From an uncultured Eubacteriales bacterium (GTDB taxonomy: Bacteria; Bacillota; Clostridia; Oscillospirales; Acutalibacteraceae): a stretch of DNA of 32,455 nt. Below are positions 1-7,791 of this stretch, in pieces. The DNA lies in the NCBI GenBank assembly GCA_900315715.1, contig ONAH01000026.1, positions 1 to 32,455 of the forward strand. Reading direction: 5' to 3'. The notes under the pieces are model-generated. The model did no database searches and was not told the origin of the DNA. It saw only the letters and a list, made by a program, of their open reading frames with translations. Made by a program: the position numbers and the translations under genes. The stretch's first letter is position 1; every line of letters starts with the position of its first letter.

Positions 1-483
1 ATACCTACATGGCAAATTAAATGCGGGCGTTATTTTCGCACGTCCGGACGGTTCATTATGACCTTGTTTCTTCATTATTTCATTACATTTATTTCTCAGC
101 TGTACTCCTGCAAAAGTGTGAATACAATTATCTATGCAGTTATGCATTGCCCTGAAACACCCCAACATCTGAGTATTTGCCGCATTTACTATTGCATCGC
201 ACTCAAGCGTAGTTATATCGCCCTGCCACAAGTATATGTCTTTTATTACCGGTTTTAAATCACCCAGCTTTGTTATTCCTTTTTCGGCTATTGCTGTTTT
301 TAAGTATTCGTCCTGTACCTCTATGAATTCTTTACTAATCGGTGCAGGGTTTCTTTCATTCATTAGCGTTCTGAGTAATTCCTTCTGGTGGTTTATATCT
401 GATGGTATCTTCATACTCTTGTATTTCACGTTTTCCGCAAGCAGTTGTTTTATTAGATAAATCCTTCTCTGATCCTGTGTCAT
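1..483 (-). CDS. Macro-domain protein-ADP-ribose hydrolase, partial (N-terminal 161 residues)
   Basis: The gene reads leftwards from ATG at 483 and is open to the window edge, so its C-terminus is missing. It begins MTQDQRRIYLIKQLL and carries the signature of the zinc-containing macro-domain family: QGDITTLECDAIVNAANTQM at about residues 89-108, then LGCF, HNCIDNCIHTFAGVQL, and AKITPAFNLPCRY at the cut. The family removes ADP-ribose from proteins; the Cys/His pattern after LGCF matches members that use a catalytic zinc. The roughly 85-residue N-terminal extension before the macro domain is normal for this subfamily. An AAAGGAGG ribosome binding site lies about 8 nt before ATG, and a good promoter sits just above it (504-532). 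In other Firmicutes such genes can neighbour a sirtuin-type ADP-ribosyltransferase; whether that holds here lies outside the window. Confidence 0.88.
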   Translation of the reverse strand, partial: MTQDQRRIYLIKQLLAENVKYKSMKIPSDINHQKELLRTLMNERNPAPISKEFIEVQDEYLKTAIAEKGITKLGDLKPVIKDIYLWQGDITTLECDAIVNAANTQMLGCFRAMHNCIDNCIHTFAGVQLRNKCNEIMKKQGHNEPSGRAKITPAFNLPCRY

Positions 484-503
484 TTCTCTGCCTCCTTTAT
501 ATT

Positions 504-532
504 ATTATAGCCCATTGGAAATGATATGTCTA
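504..532 (-). promoter_or_regulatory. Promoter of the macro-domain gene
   Basis: On the minus strand TAGACA (527-532) and TATAAT (504-509) are separated by exactly 17 bp. The predicted start of transcription near 497 leaves a leader of only about 14 nt that consists almost entirely of the ribosome binding site. Confidence 0.7.
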
Positions 533-599
533 TTGTTTTTTTTACATTCTTGAATTTATGGTAACATTTTTTTCAAATTAAAGTTTTTATATCGAAATA

Positions 600-628
600 T
601 TGACAAATGCAGTATTAGGTTGTATAAT
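600..628 (+). promoter_or_regulatory. Perfect-consensus sigma-A promoter driving a short orphan transcript
   Basis: TTGACA (600-605), a 17-bp spacer, and TATAAT (623-628) form a full-consensus promoter on the plus strand. No plus-strand gene follows. The only thing downstream is a two-hairpin segment ending in an intrinsic terminator at 663-697. It is pointed at the 3' end of the converging glycosyltransferase gene. Confidence 0.75.
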
Positions 629-633
629 TAGAC

Positions 634-697
634 ATAGTTTGAGGGTAATAATAATTACTCATAGCGGAACTTCAGCGGTGTTGTTCCGCTTTTTTTC
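634..697 (+). ncRNA. Candidate small RNA of about 62 nt
   Basis: The segment starts about 7 nt after the -10 box of the perfect promoter at 600-628. It holds a first hairpin at 641-660 (GAG and TAAT pair with ATTACTC, with a GG bulge) and a second at 663-690 (AGCGGAAC with GTTCCGCT) followed by seven T. There is no ribosome binding site and no ORF of useful length in it. The combination of consensus promoter, compact structure and terminator argues for a short independent transcript. I do not recognise a known RNA family. It lies between the macro-domain gene (leftwards) and the end of the polymerase gene, and belongs to neither. Expression is inferred. Confidence 0.5.
663..697 (+). terminator. 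Intrinsic terminator of the small RNA
   Basis: An 8-bp stem, AGCGGAAC (663-670) with GTTCCGCT (683-690), is followed by a run of seven T (690-696). Only the plus strand has the T run, so it serves plus-strand transcription. Confidence 0.75.
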
Positions 698-704
698 ACA
701 AAAA

Positions 705-737
705 ATCGACGTCATAAGTTTTTCTTACGACGTCGAT
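705..737. terminator. Bidirectional terminator at the end of the polymerase gene
   Basis: ATCGACGTC (705-713) pairs perfectly with GACGTCGAT (729-737), with a further inner stem and a five-T loop. There is an A run on the left and a T run on the right, so it works in both directions. It lies 5 bp beyond the stop codon of the gene ending at 743 and backs up the small-RNA terminator. Confidence 0.8.
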
Positions 738-742
738 ATTTT

Positions 743-3001
743 TTATTCTTCATTAAGATATGCTATCATGTTTTTAGCCAGTGTATCACGTGAATACTTC
801 TCTGAAATAATATCGTAATATTCCTGAAGCTTTTCCGCAGGGATCTCAGGCAATGACAGTATCTTTTTGGTAAGATCCTCATATGAACGAATATATGCTT
901 CCGGTATCTTCTCCATTACCTCTTTTGAACCCTGGTTTTTCTGGCAAAATACCATTTTACCATTCATTATTCCCTCTATATATGGCATTCCGAATGAATG
1001 GTTGAGGGAGAAGTCCACTACTGCATCGTGCTGACGTATTTCTGCAGGTCCGTCGGGAGTAATTCCATTGTAGCATATATAATCTGTAAGATCTTCATCG
1101 ATTAGTATATCTATAAACTCATCTACATAATCGCCTGCTCCAAATACATCTATCTTTATGTTTTCGATCTTATTGTCTCTCAGATAACGTCCATAACCTA
1201 TCAGGTTCTCTAAATCCGGTTTCCTGTCTTCGCTTATTCGAAGAAGGTATATTCCTCTGTATACTTCCTTCTCCTCTACCGCCTCAATTTCTTCTCTTGC
1301 AACAGATCGTGAGGATTCAAGACAATTTCCAAGTACTATATGTCGTTTATAGTTTGTAAAGTTAAAATCTTCTATAAACTTCTGTCTGTTTGTTTCTGTT
1401 ACGAAAACAGCCTTATCTATGTCGCACTTGTTGAGTGGTTCTAATATATTTGGGAACACTCCCTCAAATATTTCAACCGGACAATGGAAGAAATATATCT
1501 TGTTCTTTATATTCTCTGAGCTTGCATCATTCAAAAACAAATGCAGTGATTCTCTTGTAGAAATTACTGTTTCACTGTTTGTTGTTTTCAACCATTTTGT
1601 TAGCTTCCAACCTGCATAAGGCTTAAGATTCACTATATCTTTATCATACTTCAGATATGAGAACTTTTTCTTACCTCTTACCAAATGTCGTTTTATCAAG
1701 TTAAGAGGGCTCATTCTATTTGCATCATAGAGCGGATAGAGGTTTAGTGCAAATGGCATTAGTTTTGGCTTCTGATTTCTTTTCAAGGACAACAACTGTA
1801 CAAGATAGCCTTTTTCCATCAATGCTTCTGCAAGCGATCTTGTTGCAAATACTGTTCCGCCTATTCCATAGAAATTATATCCTATAAATGTAATCTTATG
1901 ATGCTGGATCTTTGAAAAATCATCATACATTTTCTGTATATGCTTTCCGGAAAGAATATAATCCAAGTCTATTATATCAGGCATTTTTTTCCTGAAAAAT
2001 CCGTTTATTCCATAATTTCCGTTTACAATCGCTTCTACCAGTTCGTGCGACTTTGTAATATTATATTCATTCAATTCGTCTATTTCGCAATACAAATCTC
2101 TTTTTGAAAGATATGCTTCGATATCGGGCTGAAACAGTATTACCGGTTTGTCAATCAATGTTACGTCAAATCCGACAGACGAATAATCCGTAATTAACAA
2201 ATCACAACTCACAAGCTCCTGCATTACATCTGTCTGTGATGCCTGTACAAACATTACATGGTCTGTTTTACAGTCTCCCATAATCATCTCTATCTTCTCG
2301 TCATCAAAAAACTTGTGTACACACATTACCAAGTCTGTATCAGTTTTATCAAGATATTCAAGAAGGTTTGGATCGGTTACTGTTTTCTGAATCTTTCGGA
2401 GAAGTATTTTTGTGGGTATATTCTCACCCATATACTCTCTCCATGTTAAAAACCAGAGTATCTTTTTCTTTTCTGATTTATACTCCTTATAACGGCGTAC
2501 AAGTTCTATATATCGTGGTTGATACTCACCGTAGTACATTTGATATGGTTTAAAGTTATTATACTCTTCAAATATCGGAGCAATTTGCTTATTGTAATAT
2601 ACAAATCTGAAAAAGTTATTGTTATACGAATTTCCTTGATAACCTAATGCTTTTATTCCAAGTGTTCCATGCTGGAGATATATCAGTGGTTTTTCGGTAG
2701 ATAAATCTAGATCTCTTCCTAGTATTCTCTCCGGTCTGACGTCTCTGTAACTCTCTGAAACAAAAAACATGTCAGCATTTACATAAAGCTTTAAGTGACG
2801 CACTGTATTTCGCCAGACTATATTCTTCTTGTATTTTGCCGGGAGACTTTTATATATTTTTCTGTTTTTCCTGTTATCACAAAAAACATAATATTTATCA
2901 ATATCATCATCATTCTCCATTGAAGAAAGCCAGAAGTAATATGAATTGTTGTTAGCAGTGTTGCCAAGATTTTCGCCGATCAACCATATATATCTGTTCA
3001 T
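743..3001 (-). CDS. TagF-like CDP-polyol phosphotransferase fused to a GT4 glycosyltransferase
   Basis: The 752-residue protein has two enzyme parts. Residues about 1-345 match the CDP-glycerol:glycerophosphotransferase (TagF/TarL) family, with the LQHGT motif near residue 110 and the DLLITDYSSVGFD motif near 267-279. Residues about 370-750 form a GT-B, GT4-type glycosyltransferase beginning KITFIGYNFYGIGG and ending with an acceptor/nucleotide-sugar region that includes FGMPYIEGIMNGK. Such enzymes build polyol-phosphate cell-surface polymers (teichoic acid or capsule-like) at the inner membrane face. The start is set at MNRYIW because GGAAAGG lies about 8 nt upstream; an ATG 24 nt earlier has no such site. 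It is a single-gene unit closed by the terminator at 705-737. The exact sugar and polyol substrates cannot be read from the sequence. Confidence 0.85.
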   Translation of the reverse strand: MNRYIWLIGENLGNTANNNSYYFWLSSMENDDDIDKYYVFCDNRKNRKIYKSLPAKYKKNIVWRNTVRHLKLYVNADMFFVSESYRDVRPERILGRDLDLSTEKPLIYLQHGTLGIKALGYQGNSYNNNFFRFVYYNKQIAPIFEEYNNFKPYQMYYGEYQPRYIELVRRYKEYKSEKKKILWFLTWREYMGENIPTKILLRKIQKTVTDPNLLEYLDKTDTDLVMCVHKFFDDEKIEMIMGDCKTDHVMFVQASQTDVMQELVSCDLLITDYSSVGFDVTLIDKPVILFQPDIEAYLSKRDLYCEIDELNEYNITKSHELVEAIVNGNYGINGFFRKKMPDIIDLDYILSGKHIQKMYDDFSKIQHHKITFIGYNFYGIGGTVFATRSLAEALMEKGYLVQLLSLKRNQKPKLMPFALNLYPLYDANRMSPLNLIKRHLVRGKKKFSYLKYDKDIVNLKPYAGWKLTKWLKTTNSETVISTRESLHLFLNDASSENIKNKIYFFHCPVEIFEGVFPNILEPLNKCDIDKAVFVTETNRQKFIEDFNFTNYKRHIVLGNCLESSRSVAREEIEAVEEKEVYRGIYLLRISEDRKPDLENLIGYGRYLRDNKIENIKIDVFGAGDYVDEFIDILIDEDLTDYICYNGITPDGPAEIRQHDAVVDFSLNHSFGMPYIEGIMNGKMVFCQKNQGSKEVMEKIPEAYIRSYEDLTKKILSLPEIPAEKLQEYYDIISEKYSRDTLAKNMIAYLNEE

Positions 3002-3258
3002 AAAATATTCCTTTCCATTTTGCACTTCATTATATCATTCGCTGTTATTAAATATGTTTGCTTTTTGATAACATTGCTGTTAAATCACATAGTATGACAC
3101 ACAGAAAACTAATCATTAAGTATCATTTTATCACATTTTTTACTTCTTCACAAGTGGCAAATACTACAACTATTCTCCTTACTTTCAACAAATTACAATT
3201 TATTATTCATCAAAACAGATCGGCTTATTTTCTTATTTTGAGGTATTTTCAAAACGAC
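3002..3258. promoter_or_regulatory. Gene-free spacer with the -10 box of the polymerase gene
   Basis: On the minus strand TATAAT occurs at 3029-3034, about 30 nt before the start codon, but the hexamer 17 bp upstream (CATATT) is a poor -35, so this promoter is weak or needs an activator. The remainder of the spacer is AT-rich and I see no gene or convincing structure in it. Confidence 0.45.
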
Positions 3259-3286
3259 AAAGAGGACGAATTACTCCGTCCTCTTT
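3259..3286 (-). terminator. Terminator of the hprK-sseB operon
   Basis: AAAGAGGACG (3259-3268) pairs with CGTCCTCTTT (3277-3286) around an 8-nt loop, 7 bp beyond the stop of the SseB-like gene. T-rich sequence follows on the minus strand. Confidence 0.8.
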
Positions 3287-3293
3287 TATAGCA

Positions 3294-4250
3294 TTATTTT
3301 TTATCCTGTGCTATTTTCTTATCCATATCACTCTTCATCTTCTGAGCATACTCAATATTGTGCTTTGATACATATACCGGTGCCGGGCCAAACGGATTGA
3401 TTATATAACCCCCGTTCTGAAGTGCTATTTCTGCACATTTATCAAAGTTCAAAATTATAGAATTCGGTGACTTGCCGTCCTCAAAAAGTGATTTCCATCT
3501 TCCTAATGCTGCAAAATCAGTAAATACAGCAAGAAGCTTTTCTTCCTTTTGCTCCGGATTTGACAATAGCTTAAAACCTACTCTGCTGTTCTGTGGAATT
3601 CTCATTGCACCGTTTTCTGCTGCAACCGGTTGTTTATCCAGTTCCACCGGTGTGAGATAACCTGTTGAGAAAACAGTAAACGTAAACAAATCAGCAAACA
3701 TTCTGTCCTTAATCAAATATGGATATTCATAAGTAAGTCCGAGTAAAAATGGATTATCCAAAGGCTTCTTCGGGTGAGGTGTCAACTGAGGTATTATATT
3801 GGTAACAACAGAATACTTTGGTGCTTTATTCTTCTCCTTGATTGCAGAAATAGTTAACCCTACTCTTTTATCCGATGCAAACTCTACCTTTTCTCCCTGT
3901 CCCAGACTGTCCTTCTCAAGCAACTCTATACCGTCAATCTCTATAACCGGACTTTCCTTAAACATTGGGTGCAGGATAAAAATCTTATCATGTACATTTA
4001 CTGTACCATGGAGATTTCCTCCTACTATCACACCTTTGTCGTCACCCAATTCCTTTATACAATCAACAACAAGTGTAAAACGGGTAGTTTTAGGCTTTTC
4101 CGTAACTGTTTTATCGGCAGTATCAGCAGGCGCATCTTCGCTCTTTGCATTTTTTATGTCAATAACTTTGTTCTCTGATACTTCTTTCTCTGTTTCTTCT
4201 TTTTTCTCCTTATCCGTACTCTTTTTTGAAAATTTATCAAATATTCCCAT
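3294..4250 (-). CDS. SseB-like protein with an EF-Tu-domain-2-like N-terminal part
   Basis: The 318-residue protein has three parts. Residues 5-55 are a highly charged, disordered-looking K/E/D tail. Residues about 56-140 resemble the beta-barrel domain 2 of translational GTPases: a VDCIKEL strand, GVIVGGNLHGTVNVHDKI, a second strand with IEIDGIELL, then SLGQGEKVEF and RVGLTISAI. Residues about 165-315 match SseB, ending NGGYIINPFGPAPVYVSKH. SseB was named for altered serine sensitivity in E. coli; its biochemical role is not established. The start is the ATG at 4250, because AAAAGGAG is 10 nt upstream of it but only 2 nt from the in-frame TTG at 4259. It follows whiA by 17 nt and is the last gene of the operon. 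No GTPase motifs are present. Confidence 0.75.
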   Translation of the reverse strand: MGIFDKFSKKSTDKEKKEETEKEVSENKVIDIKNAKSEDAPADTADKTVTEKPKTTRFTLVVDCIKELGDDKGVIVGGNLHGTVNVHDKIFILHPMFKESPVIEIDGIELLEKDSLGQGEKVEFASDKRVGLTISAIKEKNKAPKYSVVTNIIPQLTPHPKKPLDNPFLLGLTYEYPYLIKDRMFADLFTFTVFSTGYLTPVELDKQPVAAENGAMRIPQNSRVGFKLLSNPEQKEEKLLAVFTDFAALGRWKSLFEDGKSPNSIILNFDKCAEIALQNGGYIINPFGPAPVYVSKHNIEYAQKMKSDMDKKIAQDKK

Positions 4251-4267
4251 TTCAATCAATCTCCTTT

Positions 4268-5194
4268 TTATAATCCTGCAAGCTCTATCAGCTTATTAAG
4301 CCTATGATTCAAGCCAGATTTGCTAATAGGCTTTTCAAAATACGTACATAACTCTTTTAGCGATACAAGCGGATACTTCTCTCTTATTTCGGCTGCCTCT
4401 TTCAGTTCATCACTCAACGAACTATATCTTCCGTCCGATTTGAGAATTTCTATCGCCTGTACTTGTTTTGCCGCTGCTGACAATGTTTTATCTGTATTGG
4501 CAAGCTGTGAGTTTATTACTCTTATTCTATTATTCTCAGCATTTCGTAATATCTTGACCTGCATTATCGTCATGCTTGCGCCTCCTGCGCCCATTATCGT
4601 AAGCAAGTCGGATATATCCTCACTATCTTTTATATAGACTATATATGCACCACGCCTTACCGATACCTTGGGAGTTATTCGTCTGCCGATCGTCGTTTCT
4701 CCCAATTCTTCTATAAACCTGCAAAGCTCATCCGAAAGCACCTTATGCTGAACACAAAACTCAAGTCTGTATTCGGTTTCGGGCGACGAAACGCTTCCAC
4801 AAGTCAGAAAAGCTCCTCTCAAAAAAGCGCCCATACACATATCATATCCAATATTTGCCCAGTTGATTTTGAGATTTAGATCGGTTACATTGTGTCCGCA
4901 CTGAGAATATACCTTTTCACAGTCATTTTCCGATACTACGCTTACCTTATACTTTATACTCTCTCTGCCCCTTACGCTCAGAGATTTACTTATCTCTACT
5001 ATTGCTCCTGTTTGTATTGTAATTACATCGGCAAAACGGTTTGCTGCGTCAACACTCTCTGTTCGAAAGTATATCTCTTTTGAGCTAAACTTCTTCGCAA
5101 ACAGAAGCAAACCGTATGCCTCCGCCCATGCAAGCTCAACTGGTTTGAGCTTTGCTCTGCATAATTCTTTTTTTGTCTCTGATGAAAAAGACAC
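4268..5194 (-). CDS. whiA: WhiA, cell-division and sporulation-associated DNA-binding regulator
   Basis: The 308-residue product begins MSFSSETKKELCRAKL and has the WhiA layout: an N-terminal LAGLIDADG-homing-endonuclease-like half (about 1-190, with GAFLRGAFLTCGSV) and a C-terminal helix-turn-helix half (about 220-305, with LSDELKEAAEIREKYPLVSL and SKSGLNHRL). WhiA binds DNA and influences division and chromosome segregation in Firmicutes; it has lost nuclease activity. The start is GTG at 5194, with AGGAGG 8 nt upstream. It follows rapZ by 11 nt, the usual rapZ-whiA pairing in this phylum. Confidence 0.97.
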   Translation of the reverse strand: MSFSSETKKELCRAKLKPVELAWAEAYGLLLFAKKFSSKEIYFRTESVDAANRFADVITIQTGAIVEISKSLSVRGRESIKYKVSVVSENDCEKVYSQCGHNVTDLNLKINWANIGYDMCMGAFLRGAFLTCGSVSSPETEYRLEFCVQHKVLSDELCRFIEELGETTIGRRITPKVSVRRGAYIVYIKDSEDISDLLTIMGAGGASMTIMQVKILRNAENNRIRVINSQLANTDKTLSAAAKQVQAIEILKSDGRYSSLSDELKEAAEIREKYPLVSLKELCTYFEKPISKSGLNHRLNKLIELAGL

Positions 5195-5205
5195 TTATAT
5201 CCTCC

Positions 5206-6072
5206 TTATGCCTTTCCGATATCCCTGTGATGTACGCTAACTTTATGCTTGTTCTCTATCAGATGATCATATACAGCCTGCGTAAGTGCGACAGATCTGT
5301 GCTTTCCGCCTGTACAGCCTATTGCTATTACTAACTGAGCTTTGCCCTCATCTGCATAAAGCGGTAGCGTGTAATCTATGTAATCTATCATCTTTGACAA
5401 CAATCCCTGCGTTTGTTCCCATTTCAGAACATAATCCCTCACCGGCGCGTCAAGTCCGTTTTTGTATTTCAATTCATCTATATAAAACGGATTTGGCAGA
5501 CATCTTACATCAAACATTATATCTGCTTCGGTAGGTACACCGTACTTGAATCCAAACGATACACAAGTCACCGCAAGTGCAGAAATATCATTCTCTAAAA
5601 ACAATGTTGATATTCTCTCTTTTAGCTGTGCGCTTGACAGGTAAGATGTATCTATCAGGTAATCAGCTGATTGCTTCAGCTTCATCAACAAACCTCTCTC
5701 AAGATCTACTGCATCGCTTATTGTATATATCGACGCATCAGGACACAGCGGGTGCTTTCTTCTTGTTGCACGAAATCGTCTGACTATTACATCATTGCTT
5801 GCATCAAGGAAAAGCGTTTTGTACTGATAGTTTTCCTTTCTTAGCTTTGCAACAGCTGCCGAAAACTCTTCGTAGAAATTTCCGACACGAACGTCGAGAA
5901 CTACCGCTACACGTTTCATTCTCATATCTGCTGATTTATCGCAAAGATCGTAAAACGTACACAATAGTGCCGGCGGAATATTATCTACACAGTAAAATCC
6001 TATATCCTCCATAGCGTGAAGAGCAGAAGTTTTTCCTGCTCCTGAAATTCCGCTCACTATAATAAACTCCAT
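5206..6072 (-). CDS. rapZ: RapZ/YvcJ nucleotide-binding protein
   Basis: The 288-residue protein starts MEFIIVSGISGAGKTSA, with the P-loop at residues 8-15, and carries the C-terminal motif GCTGGKHRSVAL at about 252-263. This is the RapZ (YvcJ) family: in E. coli an RNase E adaptor controlling glmS through small RNAs; in Firmicutes a nucleotide-binding protein of less clear role that affects competence and cell-wall precursor supply. Its position between murB and whiA fits a link to envelope metabolism. It starts 18 nt after murB ends and has a modest AGGGA ribosome binding site. Confidence 0.97.
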   Translation of the reverse strand: MEFIIVSGISGAGKTSALHAMEDIGFYCVDNIPPALLCTFYDLCDKSADMRMKRVAVVLDVRVGNFYEEFSAAVAKLRKENYQYKTLFLDASNDVIVRRFRATRRKHPLCPDASIYTISDAVDLERGLLMKLKQSADYLIDTSYLSSAQLKERISTLFLENDISALAVTCVSFGFKYGVPTEADIMFDVRCLPNPFYIDELKYKNGLDAPVRDYVLKWEQTQGLLSKMIDYIDYTLPLYADEGKAQLVIAIGCTGGKHRSVALTQAVYDHLIENKHKVSVHHRDIGKA

Positions 6073-6090
6073 ACAAATCCCTACCTTAAT

Positions 6091-7005
6091 TTATTGTATT
6101 CTTCTGATTTCACACTCAAGCTCTACACCCTTATTTTCTTTCACGGTCTTCTGTATGTGTTCTACCAGTTTGCAAACATCGCTACACGTTGCTCCGCCTT
6201 TATTGATTATAAATCCCGCATGTTTTTCGCTTACTTGTGCTCCGCCTATACTATATCCCTTAAGTCCACATTCTTCAATCAACCCTCCGGCAAAATATCC
6301 GTCCGGACGCTTGAATACACTTCCTGCACTGGGATAATCAAGCGGCTGCTTTGATCTTCTTCTCGACATATAATCGTCCATGCGTTCCTTTATTAGCTCA
6401 GGATCATCTGTTTTAAACTTAAATGTAACTCCTGTTATTACATAATTGTTTTCCGAATAAATACTGTATCGATATGAAAACTTATTTTCTTCTCCTATGT
6501 ATGTGCCCGCAGCTCCGTCATCATTTATGTATGATGTTGACATTACTACATTCTTCATCTCTCCGCCGTATGCACCCGCATTCATAAATGCGGCTCCCCC
6601 GACGGTTCCGGGTATTCCCCACGCGAATTCAAGACCGCTTAGACTATTATCCCTTGCAAACTTACACAGTGACGCAAGCGTTACTCCCGAACCACATTTT
6701 ATCGTTTCACCGTCTATCGTTATATTCTTAAAGTCACCGTCCAGCTTTATTACAATTCCTTCATAGCCTTCGTCGCTTACTAGAAGGTTTGAACCGTTGC
6801 CTATCACCATTCTCTGTACATTGTTTTGTTTGCACAGCGACAAAATTTCAGACAACTCTTTTACATTATTCACTGTAACAACAGCTGCTGCCGCTCCGCC
6901 TATCTTGAATGTAGTAAACTTTGAGAGCGGTTCGTCTTGTTTTATTTCACAGCCCATAGTTCTTGCTTTGGAAATAATATTCTCTATGCTTTCTATATTG
7001 TTCAT
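6091..7005 (-). CDS. murB: MurB, UDP-N-acetylenolpyruvoylglucosamine reductase
   Basis: The 304-residue FAD enzyme reduces the enolpyruvyl ether to UDP-N-acetylmuramic acid, the second committed step of peptidoglycan synthesis. The FAD-binding motifs TTFKIGG (31-37), GSGVTLASL, and GIPGTVGGAAFMNAGAYGGE (130-149) are in place, as are the catalytic serine S229 in PSAGSVFKRP and the C-terminal glutamate E299 in LECEIRR. The start is ATG at 7005: the upstream in-frame GTG at 7017 is itself part of the GTGAGGAT ribosome binding site. It lies 35 nt after the PHP gene in the hprK operon. Confidence 0.97.
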   Translation of the reverse strand: MNNIESIENIISKARTMGCEIKQDEPLSKFTTFKIGGAAAAVVTVNNVKELSEILSLCKQNNVQRMVIGNGSNLLVSDEGYEGIVIKLDGDFKNITIDGETIKCGSGVTLASLCKFARDNSLSGLEFAWGIPGTVGGAAFMNAGAYGGEMKNVVMSTSYINDDGAAGTYIGEENKFSYRYSIYSENNYVITGVTFKFKTDDPELIKERMDDYMSRRRSKQPLDYPSAGSVFKRPDGYFAGGLIEECGLKGYSIGGAQVSEKHAGFIINKGGATCSDVCKLVEHIQKTVKENKGVELECEIRRIQ

Positions 7006-7040
7006 ATATATCCTCACGTTTATTGATTTTGTTTATTAAA

Positions 7041-7778
7041 TTATAATTGCCTGAGCGGCAAATTATGCTCCTTCAGGTATTTTTCAAACCTCTCTACCGA
7101 TGAATTGACAACAAGTTCCTCCGGAAATCCTATCTCCTCCAACATTCTCAGTGAACCGTCTGCCACTCCAACTTCTGTCATAAAATGAGCGTCTGTATTT
7201 ACTATGATTGGCGCACCAACTTTTTTGCATATCTTTGCAATTTTTATACAGTTTCCGATACAGTCCTTTTTTCTCTTAAATGTAGAATCGTTTATTTCGA
7301 TCAGCTTACCATTTTGTGCAAAAACGGGTATTACCTCTTCGTAATCATATGCAAAAAACGGTGCATCACTATGTCCTATTACGTTGATATATGGATTCTC
7401 TGCTGCATTGAGATAGAGTGCAGTGCATGTTTCTACTGTTGGCTTTATCTTGCTCATATCAAGAGTAGGATAATGTAACGATGCCACTATCCATTCAAGT
7501 CCGTCAAGAGTGTCTTTGGGAATATCAAGATTTCCTTCATAATCCGCTATATTAGCTTCTGCTCCCATTAATACTCTTACTCCTAAATATGTTGAAGGAA
7601 TTGCAGCAAAATTATTAAAATACCATTCTCTTGGAGATCCGGGCATATTTGGACCATGGTCTGTTATTCCTATCGCATATAATCCTATATCGGATGCCTG
7701 CTGAACCATTTCCTTTATTGTACCGTAAGCGTGAGTAGATGCTATTGTATGAGTATGCATATCTGCTACTATTCTCAC
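7041..7778 (-). CDS. PHP-domain phosphatase, YcdX type
   Basis: The 245-residue protein contains the metal-binding motifs of the PHP family in order: ADMHTHTIAS at about 5-14, a histidine at 16, GITDHGPNMPG, the glutamate of MGAEAN, ASLHYP, IGHSDAP, and NTDAHF. These define the trinuclear metal site of YcdX-like phosphatases; the natural substrate is not known. The start is GTG at 7778, because AAGGAGG lies 9 nt upstream; a longer frame overlaps hprK and has no ribosome binding site. It starts 13 nt after hprK ends, and the hprK-PHP-murB order is common in Clostridia. Confidence 0.9.
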   Translation of the reverse strand: MRIVADMHTHTIASTHAYGTIKEMVQQASDIGLYAIGITDHGPNMPGSPREWYFNNFAAIPSTYLGVRVLMGAEANIADYEGNLDIPKDTLDGLEWIVASLHYPTLDMSKIKPTVETCTALYLNAAENPYINVIGHSDAPFFAYDYEEVIPVFAQNGKLIEINDSTFKRKKDCIGNCIKIAKICKKVGAPIIVNTDAHFMTEVGVADGSLRMLEEIGFPEELVVNSSVERFEKYLKEHNLPLRQL

Positions 7779-7791
7779 AAAAAAAACCTCC

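Noticed and set aside
634..697. tracrRNA or other CRISPR-linked RNA
   Set aside because: The GTTTGAGGGTAAT start faintly recalls type II repeats, but there is no repeat array, anti-repeat or cas gene in the window.
3799..4299. Plus-strand ORF of 166 codons
   Set aside because: It is the antisense of the SseB-like gene, with no ribosome binding site and no recognisable protein.
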